A stretch of 64,000 bases of DNA from Thiothrix subterranea (GTDB lineage: Bacteria > Pseudomonadota > Gammaproteobacteria > Thiotrichales > Thiotrichaceae): positions 1,664,001 to 1,728,000 of the forward strand of contig NZ_CP133217.1 in the NCBI RefSeq assembly GCF_030930995.1, written 5' to 3'. The number at the start of each line of letters is the position of its first letter. Positions within the stretch are counted from its first letter, which is position 1. The notes beneath the pieces are model-generated. The model did not search any database and was not told the DNA's origin. It saw nothing but the letters and a program-made list of their open reading frames with translations. Shown piece by piece: positions 1 through 8,423 of the stretch. The position numbers and the translations under genes were made by a program.

Positions 1-264
1 CCCAGTGACTCTACCTTGGCGTTCAATAACACCTGCATCAGGTAACAATACGCCGGTGATAAGTTTTAATAATGTTGATTTGCCTGCACCATTTTGACCA
101 ATTAAAGCTAACGATTCTCCAGCCGATAAGGTTAGGTCGATATTGTTAAGGGCACAATAATCACGATGTCGCAACCCACCTAACAAGCGCTCTTTGAGAC
201 GGTCTAATGGCGAGTGATACAGTGAAAAAGATTTTTTTAATCCTCGGATAGCTAATAGCTGCAA
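1..264 (-). CDS. Wzt-type polysaccharide ABC exporter ATPase, N-terminal part (cut by window edge)
   Basis: ATP-binding subunit of an ABC exporter for O-antigen or capsule-like polysaccharide, acting at the inner membrane with the permease encoded just upstream. Only the first 88 residues lie in the window. The Walker A motif GQNGAGKST is clear near residue 65, preceded by a segment ([17 protein letters not shown]) that resembles the N terminus of Wzt/TagH-like ATPases. The start is a TTG at 264, nine bases after the permease stop, with an AGGA six bases upstream; no in-frame ATG is available. The family call is solid; the Wzt subfamily rests mainly on the adjacent Wzm-like permease. Confidence 0.85.
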   Translation of the reverse strand, partial: MQLLAIRGLKKSFSLYHSPLDRLKERLLGGLRHRDYCALNNIDLTLSAGESLALIGQNGAGKSTLLKLITGVLLPDAGVIERQGRVTG

Positions 265-273
265 ATTTATTCC

Positions 274-1083
274 TCACAATAAATCACGGACATCCTTTTC
301 CAAGCGTTTTTGCAGGTAACGAGCAAAAAACGCCATAATGACACCCGTGCCGAATAGTAGTACTAATAAAGCTAAATCGGGAGCTTGCCCGTGTAATATA
401 ATTTTATGTATATTGCTGACGCCCCAATAAAATGGATTAAACATCAGCCATTCTGCAACCCAAGTAGGAAGAATAGAATCCACATAAACAATAGGTGTCA
501 TCCAAAATGCTAATTGTAATAGGATACTAATAAAATTCCTCAAATCAGGCATGAATACAGATAAAATTCCTAAAATCAAACCTAAATTATAGGTAAAAAA
601 TACACTTAATAATACAATGACAGGCAGCCACAACCAATAAAGTGTAGGGCTATAATGTATAGATATTAAAAATATCCCGAAAAAAGTACCAGCAATTAAA
701 AATATGACTAATTCAACAAGTGGAACATAGAGTGGCATTAATACCAAGCTTATGGGGACTTTTTTAATTAAACTTGCTTTTTCAGCGTATATATTTGTTA
801 GGCGTTGTAAAATTCCCGCCATTAAATTCCACAATAAAATACCACTGATCAGGTAAATGCTATAAGCGTAAGGTGAGTCAAATTGTTGCAGACGGGCGTT
901 CATTAAGTGTGAAAAAACTAATGTAAAAATAAGTATATAACTTAATGGCTGTAAAAATAGCCATGCGCCACCCAATAAACGATTGCGAAATTGATCACGT
1001 AGTTCCCACTTGGCAAACAGCAGGATTTTAATACCCTGCTGTTTCCAATATTCTTTACGTTCTATTGAAATATCAAGCTTCAT
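274..1083 (-). CDS. Wzm-type ABC-2 polysaccharide export permease
   Basis: A 269-residue inner-membrane permease of the ABC-2 family that would export a lipid-linked polysaccharide with the ATPase downstream. The N-terminal amphipathic stretch before residue 35 (KWELRDQFRNRLLGG) is typical of Wzm/KpsM/TagG permeases, and about six hydrophobic segments follow (roughly residues 40-60, 75-95, 110-135, 145-170, 175-200, 235-255). Length fits the family. The gene start overlaps the 3' end of the HlyD-like gene by 11 bases, so it belongs to the same transcript as the type I secretion genes. That pairing is unusual, because the glycan operon at 13.8-35.1 kb has its own Wzx/Wzy export route. Confidence 0.88.
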   Translation of the reverse strand: MKLDISIERKEYWKQQGIKILLFAKWELRDQFRNRLLGGAWLFLQPLSYILIFTLVFSHLMNARLQQFDSPYAYSIYLISGILLWNLMAGILQRLTNIYAEKASLIKKVPISLVLMPLYVPLVELVIFLIAGTFFGIFLISIHYSPTLYWLWLPVIVLLSVFFTYNLGLILGILSVFMPDLRNFISILLQLAFWMTPIVYVDSILPTWVAEWLMFNPFYWGVSNIHKIILHGQAPDLALLVLLFGTGVIMAFFARYLQKRLEKDVRDLL

Positions 1084-2476
1084 TAAAGCTACGTGCCAAC
1101 ATATCGGTGAAGGGTTTCAGTAAATAATCCAATAGGGTGCGTTCTCCGGTAAGAATCATTACTTCAACTGGCATTCCAGAAACCAATTCCAATTGCTCTT
1201 TATCCAACAACGATAAACTTTCAGGTTTTAGCGATAAAGAAGTTTTGTAGTAAGACATTTTAGTGCTTGGATCGGTTAAGGTGTCGGCTGAAACGTCCTC
1301 TACCTTAGCATAGATCACGGGGAAATAACGAGCATTATCGAATACCGATAAGCGTATTTCGGCATCCAACCCCGGAGAAATGACATCAATGTGTGCAGGT
1401 TCGACTTCAGCGATAATCTTGAAATCCTGTCCATTCGGGACTATTTCCATAATAGGTGCGCCAGCTTGCAGTACCGCACCTACGGTGACAACTTCAAAAC
1501 CTTTGACTTTCCCATCTACTGGCGCTTTGATCACGATGCGTGCTAATTTATCTAGGACAGCGACTTGTTGTGAATGCAGTTGTGTACGGCGAGCTTGTAA
1601 TTCACTGAGTTGGGTGCTGACTTCTTTTAGGTATTCTTCGCGGTTCAAGACGACTTGATGCCCTGTTTCGGTCATACCTTCCCGAATTCGCGCAATTTCA
1701 GCTTTTGAGCGTGCAACTTCGGCTTTGGTTGATGCCATATCGCCTTCCAGTTGAGTGGACTCACGTTCCTTTTCGCGCAGTTCAATGTCGGAAATTAAGC
1801 GCTGATTAAATAAACCTTGTAAGCGCCCTATGTCTTGATCCAAAGAATTGCGTCTTTTTACTAGGGTGTCAAAGCGTGCCTCTAAGCCAGTGATTTGTTG
1901 TTGCAAACCGATGATTTGCTCTTGTGCTTGCGGTTGACGTTGTTTGAGTGCATTTTGCCCCGAAACTTGGGCTTGTTGCCGTGCTTCAAACAATTTTTCT
2001 TGGGTTTTGATAATGTCAGTCGGTATGGTCTTCAGGTGTGCCGTGGTCCACTGCAACGGGACGCCGTCGCGTTCTGCTCGTAAACGTTCTAAACTCGCCT
2101 CGACTTCCCATAACTGCCCTTCGGTGCTGTCTAATTGTGCTTTTAATTGAACATCATCTAATTCCAATAAAACCGTGCCAGCGGTTACGATGTCCCCATC
2201 ACGCACGTGAATTTTATTGACGATGCCGCCGTCCATGTGTTGTACGACTTTATTTTGCGAAGCCACGACAGTGCGTCCCATGCTGACCACTGCTTGATCC
2301 AACGGAGCAAAAGCTGACCATAAAAAGAAAGCGCCGAACATCAATACCAATACCGCTATCCCAAAGATACGGTAAGGACCATCATCTTTTTTTAGTATGA
2401 TACTGCTTGAGCTACCTTCCGCAGCAATCAATGTACCTTCTTGTATAACGTTTCCTAGTGCGACTGAACTACTCAT
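1073..2476 (-). CDS. HlyD-family type I secretion periplasmic adaptor
   Basis: Membrane fusion protein of a type I secretion system, linking the inner-membrane ABC transporter to an outer-membrane TolC-like channel. From the N terminus: cytoplasmic tail, one membrane segment (IFGIAVLVLMFGAFFLWSAF), a biotinyl-lipoyl-like half (HMDGGIVNKIHVRDGD), a long coiled coil of about 190 residues, the second lipoyl half (VIKAPVDGKVKG) and a C-terminal beta domain. I prefer the ATG at 2476 (MSSSVALG) to the earlier start at 2521: AAGG lies nine bases upstream and the extended frame would overlap the preceding gene. No TolC homologue is in the window. Confidence 0.9.
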   Translation of the reverse strand: MSSSVALGNVIQEGTLIAAEGSSSSIILKKDDGPYRIFGIAVLVLMFGAFFLWSAFAPLDQAVVSMGRTVVASQNKVVQHMDGGIVNKIHVRDGDIVTAGTVLLELDDVQLKAQLDSTEGQLWEVEASLERLRAERDGVPLQWTTAHLKTIPTDIIKTQEKLFEARQQAQVSGQNALKQRQPQAQEQIIGLQQQITGLEARFDTLVKRRNSLDQDIGRLQGLFNQRLISDIELREKERESTQLEGDMASTKAEVARSKAEIARIREGMTETGHQVVLNREEYLKEVSTQLSELQARRTQLHSQQVAVLDKLARIVIKAPVDGKVKGFEVVTVGAVLQAGAPIMEIVPNGQDFKIIAEVEPAHIDVISPGLDAEIRLSVFDNARYFPVIYAKVEDVSADTLTDPSTKMSYYKTSLSLKPESLSLLDKEQLELVSGMPVEVMILTGERTLLDYLLKPFTDMLARSFNEA

Positions 2477-2486
2477 GATAATTACC

Positions 2487-4271
2487 TTAACCCTTACTTC
2501 CGGCTGTAATGGATGACACAACAGCTACTCTAGGTTGTTGTTGTGAACGTGCTTGAGCAGCAGCGACTGCTTGTTGATTTTGTGCGGCTAATTGCTGCAA
2601 TACGTTGTCGCGTTCCCCAAATAAGCGTACTTGTCCTTCTACCAACAACAGTACCTTGTCAGCTATTTCTAAAATACTACGGCGATGTGTCACTAGAATT
2701 AGCGTTGTGCCTTGTGACTTGAGTTGTTTACACGCATTGACTAAGGCTAATTCTCCTGCATCATCCAAGCTTGCATTGGGTTCATCTAAAATCACGACGC
2801 TAGGTTTGCCGTAAATGGCTCGTGCTAACCCTACCCGTTGTCGCTGCCCACCAGAGAGGGTCGCTCCACCAGGGCCGATCAGGGTGTCATAACCCTCTGG
2901 CAAGCGACGGATCATTTCATCAACACCCGCCATACGAGCAGCATCCATGACTTTCTCTGATTCTATTTTGTTAAATCGCGCAATATTTTGGGCAATTGTG
3001 CCCTCAAAAAGTTCAACGTCTTGGGGTAAATAGCCAATATGAGAGCCAAGTTCATCACGATTCCAATGCCCAATTTCAGCACCATCTAATCGGACTTTGC
3101 CTGCGGCTAATGGCCAGATGCCGAGTAAGGCACGTAGCAGTGACGATTTTCCAGAAGCACTAGGCCCCAATACCAATAAAGCATCTCCAGGTGCGATGTC
3201 AAAGCTAACACTTCTCAAAATGGGTTGCTGTGAACCGGGAGGAATAAGGGTGACGGATTCAACCCGTAAATCGCCTTTAGGCGCTGGCAAAGACATTCTG
3301 CGATCGTTATCAGGGATGCCTTGCAGCAACTCTTCTAGGCGTGCATAAGCCATGCGAGCTGAATTAAATTGTTTCCATGCGCCAATCATTTGGTCAATCG
3401 GGCCTAAAGCACGCCCCATCAGGATAGAGCCAGCAATGATCATACCGGCAGTAATTTCATTATTGATAGCTAGGTATCCGCCTAAACCCAGCATTAATGA
3501 TTGAAACATGATGCGCAAGGTTTTACTAAAGTTCATCCAAATGCCTGCTTTATCGGAAGCATCGGATTGTGCTTGTAAAAAAGCCAAATGTTGACGTAAC
3601 CAATGTTCACGCATGGCAGATTCCATGCCCATTGCGTGTAATACTTCGGCGTTGCGTAACTGCGCACTCATCGCACTGGTGGATTGAATATTTCGGTTAT
3701 TAGCATCTTTCATGAGATCGCGGGTAGAAACCTCATTCATGATGGCGAGTCCAATCAAAATAGCCGCCGCAAATAGAGCGAAAACACCGAACATCGGGTG
3801 AAATACAAATAGAATAGCAAAGTAAATTGGAATCCAAGGTGCATCAAAAAATGCGAAGGGGCCATTTCCTGTCATAAACTGACGCATACTTGTCAGATCA
3901 TTCAGTGGTTGCGAAGATGCCCGACCCGGCTGACGCAGCGCCATTTTAGTCATGGCGCTATACAGGCGAGAATTTAAGCGATCATCCAGTTGCGAACCAA
4001 TTCTGACCAGCATCCGTGATCGCGCATATTCCAGTAACCCCATTGTAATGAATAGCCAAACCACGATTAACGTAATCATTAGCAAGGTTTCTAGGCTGCG
4101 GCTCGCCATGACACGATCGTATACTTGCAACATGTAAAACGGCGGGACAAGCATTAGTAGGTTAATGAAAAGACTGAAAAAACCTACATAAAGAAAGCTT
4201 CCGCGAAAGCTATCCAAAACCCCCTTAAGTTCTGACTTGTCGTCATTGACCCTTCTGCTTTTCGCATTCAT
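2487..4271 (-). CDS. type I secretion ABC permease/ATPase, PrtD family
   Basis: Fused transmembrane and ATPase subunit of a type I protein secretion system (PrtD/LapB/HlyB class), 594 residues. The N-terminal half carries about five or six membrane segments. The C-terminal nucleotide-binding domain has Walker A (GPSASGKSS, about residue 370), signature LSGGQRQRVGLARA and Walker B VVILDEP. There is no N-terminal C39 peptidase domain, so the substrate is probably a glycine-rich RTX-type protein rather than a leader-peptide bacteriocin; that is family-based inference. It heads an operon with HlyD, Wzm and Wzt. A Crp-like palindrome lies about 90 bp upstream of the start. Confidence 0.92.
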   Translation of the reverse strand: MNAKSRRVNDDKSELKGVLDSFRGSFLYVGFFSLFINLLMLVPPFYMLQVYDRVMASRSLETLLMITLIVVWLFITMGLLEYARSRMLVRIGSQLDDRLNSRLYSAMTKMALRQPGRASSQPLNDLTSMRQFMTGNGPFAFFDAPWIPIYFAILFVFHPMFGVFALFAAAILIGLAIMNEVSTRDLMKDANNRNIQSTSAMSAQLRNAEVLHAMGMESAMREHWLRQHLAFLQAQSDASDKAGIWMNFSKTLRIMFQSLMLGLGGYLAINNEITAGMIIAGSILMGRALGPIDQMIGAWKQFNSARMAYARLEELLQGIPDNDRRMSLPAPKGDLRVESVTLIPPGSQQPILRSVSFDIAPGDALLVLGPSASGKSSLLRALLGIWPLAAGKVRLDGAEIGHWNRDELGSHIGYLPQDVELFEGTIAQNIARFNKIESEKVMDAARMAGVDEMIRRLPEGYDTLIGPGGATLSGGQRQRVGLARAIYGKPSVVILDEPNASLDDAGELALVNACKQLKSQGTTLILVTHRRSILEIADKVLLLVEGQVRLFGERDNVLQQLAAQNQQAVAAAQARSQQQPRVAVVSSITAGSKG

Positions 4272-4351
4272 ATATTATTCACCCGATAAAAATTTGAGTG
4301 GTAAAATTAACGCAATGGAGGGCTATTCAGCAAGGTCAAAGCCTGCTTTTG

Positions 4352-4367
4352 TGTGACAAATGTCACA
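4352..4367. promoter_or_regulatory. Crp-like palindrome upstream of the type I secretion operon
   Basis: TGTGA-CAAATG-TCACA, a perfect inverted repeat matching the Crp/Vfr consensus half sites with the canonical six-base spacer. It sits 81-96 bases upstream of the secretion ATPase start. The same motif occurs five more times in the window, almost always before glycan genes. Binding by a Crp homologue is inferred; I did not confidently place a -10 box for this promoter. Confidence 0.6.
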
Positions 4368-4419
4368 TAAAGTTGGGGGGGGTGGATAAACTGTGTAATA
4401 GAGTTATGCATTTTAAAAA

Positions 4420-4709
4420 AAGCCAGTGCGTACTTCGCGAGGCAAATCAAGTGAAGTACGCATTCATCCAGAACCATAGCCAGCAGTTCAACCTGAAAGC
4501 TCTGTGTTGCTTGTTGGAAATCTCCCGCAGCACCATTCACGGTGAACGCTTCGACACGCGCGGAAACATGCGGCAAACCGTGTTTGAATATATCGAAACA
4601 CGTTACAACCGTAACCGCCTGCATAGTATACTCTGCTATCTCAGCCCTGTGGACTTTGAGGCTCAAGCGCTCGCATCTTGAGGTGTCCGGTTTTGGGGGT
4701 CAGATCAAT
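4420..4709 (+). pseudogene. IS3-family transposase remnant with internal deletion
   Basis: The reading frame joins two separated parts of an IS3-family OrfB: the N-terminal helix region (FNLKALCCLLEISRST) and the C-terminal end of the integrase domain (FEYIETRYNRNRLHS followed by LSPVDFE). The whole DDE catalytic core between them is missing, so the product cannot be an active transposase. Just after the stop comes TGTCCGGTTTTGGGGGTCAG (4683-4702), which looks like the right inverted repeat of an IS3 element. The open frame extends left to 4298, but those first residues do not look like transposase. Left end not found. Confidence 0.75.
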
Positions 4710-4710
4710 G

Positions 4711-5160
4711 TTATGGGGTAATGCCTGATTCTGGCCAGAATGTCTCATCCATAAAGGTTTCATATGTCCACGGGCAGTTTTCGGGGAAATGACGGATAGG
4801 CAAACCTGTTTCACGCATTGCACCTTTTACAGCATAGCCATAAGCCCTGATTATTAATTCAGGTAGTTTGCTTTTTAGCCCCGGATTTTCCTGTAAATGC
4901 TCAAGGATGCGTTCGCGTTGTTCGATAATGGTAAATTTCCAACTATTTCCTTGATAAGCAGGTTGGTACTGCCATTTGAGCAGGTGCATGAGCAGGGTTT
5001 CCAAAAAGGATTGTAGGGCACGCTTTTCGGATTTACTCATGTCTTCGATTTCCTCGATGATGTGTTCCCAGTCCACTTGGTCAAATTTACGTTCGCGCAG
5101 GAGTTGTGATTGTTGTAATGACCATGTGTAGAGGTCTTGGTCGTAGGTGGCTTGGTTCAT
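4711..5160 (-). CDS. DUF29 family protein
   Basis: A 149-residue protein of the DUF29 family, which is common in cyanobacteria and in proteobacteria with many mobile elements and has no established function. The family signature is visible: an N-terminal YDQDLYTWSLQQSQLL segment, WEHIIEEIEDMSKSEKRAL in the middle, then a basic helix LLMHLLKWQYQP and a C-terminal ENCPWTYETFMD. I chose ATG 5160 (MNQATYDQ) over the longer frame from 5208 because the family starts there and an AGG precedes it. It abuts the IS3 remnant and is convergent with it. Confidence 0.8.
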   Translation of the reverse strand: MNQATYDQDLYTWSLQQSQLLRERKFDQVDWEHIIEEIEDMSKSEKRALQSFLETLLMHLLKWQYQPAYQGNSWKFTIIEQRERILEHLQENPGLKSKLPELIIRAYGYAVKGAMRETGLPIRHFPENCPWTYETFMDETFWPESGITP

Positions 5161-5251
5161 GCTGGTGATACCTGTGAGTGTTGCCGATGTTGCGATTATA
5201 TACCCCACGAAACATCATCTGCGAGTAAATGATTAAGCGCTACCGGTAAAA

Positions 5252-5803
5252 TTAGTGAGTCACACCTTCGCTGCGGATGACTTTGAGCGCGGTCAGCCAG
5301 ATGATTTTCAGGTCAAACCAGAAGGATTGGCGTTGCAGGTATTCGGCATCCAAGGCGACTTTTTGCGGGATAGGCAATTCATCGCGCCCGTTGATTTGCG
5401 CCCAACCTGTCAAACCGGAGGGGGATGCGGTGCACAGACCGCTCAGATTGAACAGGGCAGGGTGTGGGCGACAAAGCTCATGTCGCCTTTGAGGATGCTC
5501 CACAGTTGTGGGATTTCATCAAGGCTGGTTACGCAGGAAACCACCGATCGGGGTCAGGCAAGCTTTGGGGTCTTTTAGCAGGTGTGTGGCGACGGCGGGG
5601 GTGTCGGTACGCATCCTGCGGAATTTAGGCATTTTGAAGATACGGTTGTTTTCACCCACACGATCCGACCAGTACAGAACAGGGTCGGGCGAGGTGAGGC
5701 GGACTAGCAATGCCACGATTAGCCCCGGTATTAGCAGCACAGCGGTAGCCAGCAGTGCTAATGCCAGATTAGATTGACGTTTGAAGGTTGGATGTGAGTT
5801 CAT
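5252..5803 (-). pseudogene. broken copy of PglC-like sugar transferase
   Basis: A degenerate duplicate of the intact sugar transferase at 6301-6879. The two are nearly identical over the first 94 codons and the last 55, but this copy has several frame-breaking differences: a lost base pair block in the GGTTTTACGC stretch (reads GGTTACGC near 5530), a missing base near 5470, extra G bases near 5418, and a deletion of about 25 bp near 5440. The catalytic segment KTSLDEIP falls at a break. The upstream leader, including the Crp-like site and TATATAA, is preserved, so it may still be transcribed. Confidence 0.88.
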
Positions 5804-5869
5804 AATGATTCCCCTGTTAAGCCCAGCAATAAACTGACTATTGTTATATAAGCTGGATTAATTAATGGC

Positions 5870-5885
5870 TGTGATGATTATCACA
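5870..5885. promoter_or_regulatory. Crp-like palindrome upstream of the broken sugar transferase
   Basis: TGTGA-TGATTA-TCACA, a perfect palindrome 67-82 bases before the start of the pseudogene. It is a duplicate of the site at 6946. A TATATAA sits at 5845-5851, about 28-33 bases from the palindrome centre on the gene side, as expected for a class II activator site near -41. The site overlaps the stop codon of the neighbouring acetyltransferase fragment. Confidence 0.6.
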
Positions 5886-6027
5886 TTGTGGGTGGAAACG
5901 TGCTGTTATCGGGTAAGTCATGGGTGACGGTTGCCCCCGCTGCGATGGTGACGTGATTGCCGATGGTGATATAGAGCAAAATCACCGCACCTGCACCAAC
6001 GAGGCACTGTGTGCCGAGGCGTACCAG
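5881..6027 (-). pseudogene. 3' fragment of PglD-like acetyltransferase
   Basis: About 147 bp closely matching the last 49 codons of the intact acetyltransferase at 6957-7544, including its stop codon. Similarity stops abruptly at the sequence gccgaggcgtac (end near 6027), where unrelated DNA begins. With the broken sugar transferase it marks one unit of a tandem duplication with a period of about 1.05-1.08 kb. Confidence 0.85.
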
Positions 6028-6212
6028 TAGCCAGCACCGGGTTGTTGTTGGGTGTGATAGCTGAGGTTAGGTGCGGCAGGTGGTGTGGGTTGGAGTTGGA
6101 AGCCGAGTTCGGCGGCGATATTGAGGAAGTCAGCGGGACGAAACTCGCCGTAGTGTTGGGCGAAGAGTTGCTGAATGGCTTGGGCGAGGGGTGTCGGGGT
6201 TGGTTTAGGCAT
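5982..6212 (-). CDS. small hypothetical protein running into a duplication junction
   Basis: A 76-codon frame starting at an ATG. The first 60 or so residues (MPKPTPTPLAQAIQQLF, then HYGEFRPADFLNIAAELGF) look like a genuine small helical protein with a proline-rich linker. The last 16 residues (WYASAHSASLVQVR) are an alternate-frame translation of the acetyltransferase fragment. I therefore read it as a gene whose 3' end was lost at the junction near 6027. I do not recognise the family. AGGAGC lies just upstream of the start. Confidence 0.5.
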   Translation of the reverse strand: MPKPTPTPLAQAIQQLFAQHYGEFRPADFLNIAAELGFQLQPTPPAAPNLSYHTQQQPGAGYWYASAHSASLVQVR

Positions 6213-6300
6213 TGTGTTTGCTCCTTTAGGTTGTGGCTATGATAACACCTAAGCGCCCACCTTGGCGGTAGGCGAGAGCAGCGGGATTAACAGAGCCGTG

Positions 6301-6879
6301 TTAGTGAGTCACTCCTTCGCTGCGGATGACTTTGAGCGCGGTCAGCCAGATGATTTTCAGGTCAAACCAGAAGGATTGGCGTTGCAGGTATTCGGCATCC
6401 AAGGCGACTTTTTGTGGAATAGGCAATTCATCACGCCCGTTGATTTGCGCCCAACCCGTCAAACCGGGAGGGATGCGGTGAACAGAGCGCTCGGTACGTA
6501 ATGCGATCAAATCCTCTTGATTGAACAGGGCAGGGCGTGGGCCGACAAAGCTCATGTCACCTTTAAGAATGCTCCACAGTTGTGGGATTTCATCGAGACT
6601 GGTTTTACGCAGGAAACCCCCGATAGGGGTGAGGCAAGCTTTGGGATCTTTCAGCAGGTGTGTGGCGACAGCGGGGGTATCGGTACGCATACTGCGGAAT
6701 TTGGGCATTTTGAAGATGCGGTTGTTTTCACCCACGCGGTCAGACCAGTAAAGAATGGAGCCGGTAGAGGTAAGGCGTACTAATAATGCCACGATTAACC
6801 CCGGTATTAGCAATATGGCGGTAGCCAGCAGTGCTAATGCCAGATCGGATTGGCGTTTGAAGCTTGGATGTAAGTTCAT
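6301..6879 (-). CDS. PglC-like monotopic phosphoglycosyl transferase
   Basis: A 192-residue bacterial sugar transferase of the PglC/WcaJ catalytic-domain type. It moves a sugar phosphate from a UDP-sugar to undecaprenyl phosphate, the first step of lipid-linked glycan assembly at the inner membrane. The single N-terminal hydrophobic segment (residues 12-35) is the re-entrant helix. KMPKFRSMRTD is the conserved basic loop, and KTSLDEIPQLWSILKGDMS contains the Asp-Glu catalytic dyad, followed by FVGPRP and PPGLTGWAQINGRD. Length fits PglC rather than full WbaP. A nearly identical broken copy lies at 5252-5803. It is likely the initiating enzyme for the Wzx/Wzy glycan. Confidence 0.92.
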   Translation of the reverse strand: MNLHPSFKRQSDLALALLATAILLIPGLIVALLVRLTSTGSILYWSDRVGENNRIFKMPKFRSMRTDTPAVATHLLKDPKACLTPIGGFLRKTSLDEIPQLWSILKGDMSFVGPRPALFNQEDLIALRTERSVHRIPPGLTGWAQINGRDELPIPQKVALDAEYLQRQSFWFDLKIIWLTALKVIRSEGVTH

Positions 6880-6920
6880 AATGATTCCCCTGTTAAGCCC
6901 AGCAATAAAGTGACTGTTGT

Positions 6921-6961
6921 TATATAAGCTGGGTTAATTAATGGCTGTGATGAATATCACA
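6921..6961 (-). promoter_or_regulatory. Crp-like site and -10 box of the sugar transferase promoter
   Basis: TGTGA-TGAATA-TCACA at 6946-6961 is a perfect palindrome. Read on the minus strand, TATATAAC begins about 27 bases beyond its centre, placing a class II activator site near -41 of a predicted start around 6913. Short inverted repeats (agcccagc and gctgggtt) flank the -10 region. The palindrome overlaps the stop codon of the upstream acetyltransferase gene. Confidence 0.6.
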
Positions 6962-7544
6962 TTGGGAGTGGAAACGTGCTGTTATCGGGTAAATCATGGG
7001 TGACGGTTGCACCCGCTGCGATGGTAACGTGATTGCCGATGGTGAGATAAGGCAGAATCACTGCACCTGCACCCACGAAGCACTGTGTGCCGAGGCGTAC
7101 TCCGCCACTGATGACGGCGCATTGGGCGATGTGGCAAAAGTCACCGATGACGGCATCGTGTTCGACCACGCTGTTGTGGTTGAGGATGCAGCCTGCACCG
7201 ATAACGGTATCAGGGCCGGTGATGCTGCCAGCGGTGAGCAAACTGCCTGTGCTAACGGTTGCGCTTGGATAGCAGGTGGCGCGGGGGTGAACGGCGGTTG
7301 CGGCGCTGATGCCGCGCTGTTGCCATGCGGTTTGCAAGGCGTGGCGGATGCGGTTATTACCGATGGCGAAGTGGATGGTGTAGGCGGCTGAATCCTGTAT
7401 GTCAGCAGGGGTGAGAATGGGCAAGCCGCAACGCTGTTCGTGCGTGGGCTTATCATCCAAGAACGCGGTGATGGTTTTGCCCATGCTGGTAAAGGTGTGA
7501 AACACGACTTTGCCGTGTCCGCCTGCACCGTAGATGTAGAACAT
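6957..7544 (-). CDS. PglD/NeuD-family sugar N- or O-acetyltransferase
   Basis: A 195-residue acetyltransferase with an N-terminal nucleotide-sugar binding Rossmann-like part (YIYGAGGHGKVV) and a C-terminal left-handed beta helix of hexapeptide repeats (GPDTVIGAGCILNHNSVVEHDAVIG as the core of the pattern, split over residues 107-135). The His in NHNSVVEHD matches the catalytic base of PglD. It acetylates a UDP-amino sugar, probably the sugar that the adjacent PglC-like enzyme loads. Its usual PglE/PglF partners are absent. The 3' end is duplicated at 5881-6027. Confidence 0.9.
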   Translation of the reverse strand: MFYIYGAGGHGKVVFHTFTSMGKTITAFLDDKPTHEQRCGLPILTPADIQDSAAYTIHFAIGNNRIRHALQTAWQQRGISAATAVHPRATCYPSATVSTGSLLTAGSITGPDTVIGAGCILNHNSVVEHDAVIGDFCHIAQCAVISGGVRLGTQCFVGAGAVILPYLTIGNHVTIAAGATVTHDLPDNSTFPLPM

Positions 7545-7547
7545 GAT

Positions 7548-8408
7548 TTAACGCGGTTTTCTCAGATTGCGGAGTTGTTCTACTTGTTCCAAACTTAAGC
7601 CCGTTTTTTGCGCGATGGTCTGGTCATCAAGGAGGTCAAGCAAGTTGGCTGCAATGCCTAGTGCCCTGTTCTGTTCACCTTTTTCCATTCCTTCTTGCAT
7701 CCCTTTCTCCATTCCCTTCTGTATGCCTTCCTGAAGGGCTTTTTCCCGCTCTTCTTTGCGCAATTCGTCTTCGCTGTATTCGTCTTTCATCCGCGCATGG
7801 TCTTCTGGGCTGAGGGTGGCCTTGCGAATGCTACGCAGGACTTTTTGTACACATTGGTTGTGGTAAGCGGATTCATCGACTTCCTCGTCAAGGCTATCGT
7901 TGATCGCCAGCATCCATTCCCGCCATGCTTCGGGTGTTTCATCGTTAAGGTATTTGGGGCAGAGATAAATAATTTTGTGAGGTATCTCGCCCAAGCCTAC
8001 GCCGTGGCGGTCTTTGGGGTCGAAGTCGATCATGGCCATGTCCCGCGCATGTTTATCACCGGAGGTGAGTACCACGATGGTGTAGACGGCGAGTGCGGGG
8101 CGATAGTCCTTGGCTTGAACCGCTTGTTCTAGCAAGGCAGCACAATGGTAGTGCAAAAAGCGGTGGTAATGATCTGCATGGCGGCGGTGCTGGATGTCAA
8201 CGATAATGCGATTGACCTTATCTTCGGCGAACAGATCAAAGTGGTTGGCAATATTGCCAATGGCATTGGGGAAGGATTTTTCGGTTTCGACATGATCAAT
8301 GATCAAGTCAATGCCGAGAATAGCCTTCACAAACGCGGTGAAAACGTCCGGCTGGGAGAAGGCTTTTTTGAAGATCACGCCATAGCGGAGGGAGGCAACG
8401 GCTTGCAT
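7548..8408 (-). CDS. Rpn-family recombination-promoting nuclease (PD-(D/E)XK), copy A
   Basis: 286 residues, Rpn/PDDEXK_2 family, a DNA endonuclease group associated with horizontally acquired DNA. The N terminus has SLRYGVIFKKAFSQPDVF, then FDLFAEDKVNRIIVDIQHR, whose D-x-Q pattern matches the PD-(D/E)XK core, and HYHRFLHYHCAALLEQA. A charged tail holds short repeats of GMEK/GMQE type. It ends at 7548, three bases before the acetyltransferase start at 7544. A close paralogue sits at 9079-9954; the two differ mostly in the tail repeats and the extreme C terminus. Confidence 0.85.
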   Translation of the reverse strand: MQAVASLRYGVIFKKAFSQPDVFTAFVKAILGIDLIIDHVETEKSFPNAIGNIANHFDLFAEDKVNRIIVDIQHRRHADHYHRFLHYHCAALLEQAVQAKDYRPALAVYTIVVLTSGDKHARDMAMIDFDPKDRHGVGLGEIPHKIIYLCPKYLNDETPEAWREWMLAINDSLDEEVDESAYHNQCVQKVLRSIRKATLSPEDHARMKDEYSEDELRKEEREKALQEGIQKGMEKGMQEGMEKGEQNRALGIAANLLDLLDDQTIAQKTGLSLEQVEQLRNLRKPR

Positions 8409-8423
8409 GGTGATACCTTGATG

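Noticed and set aside
4298-4419. First 40 codons of the open frame leading into the IS3 remnant as part of a transposase
   Set aside because: The translation does not resemble IS3 OrfA or OrfB and it covers the likely promoter of the secretion operon, including the Crp-like site.
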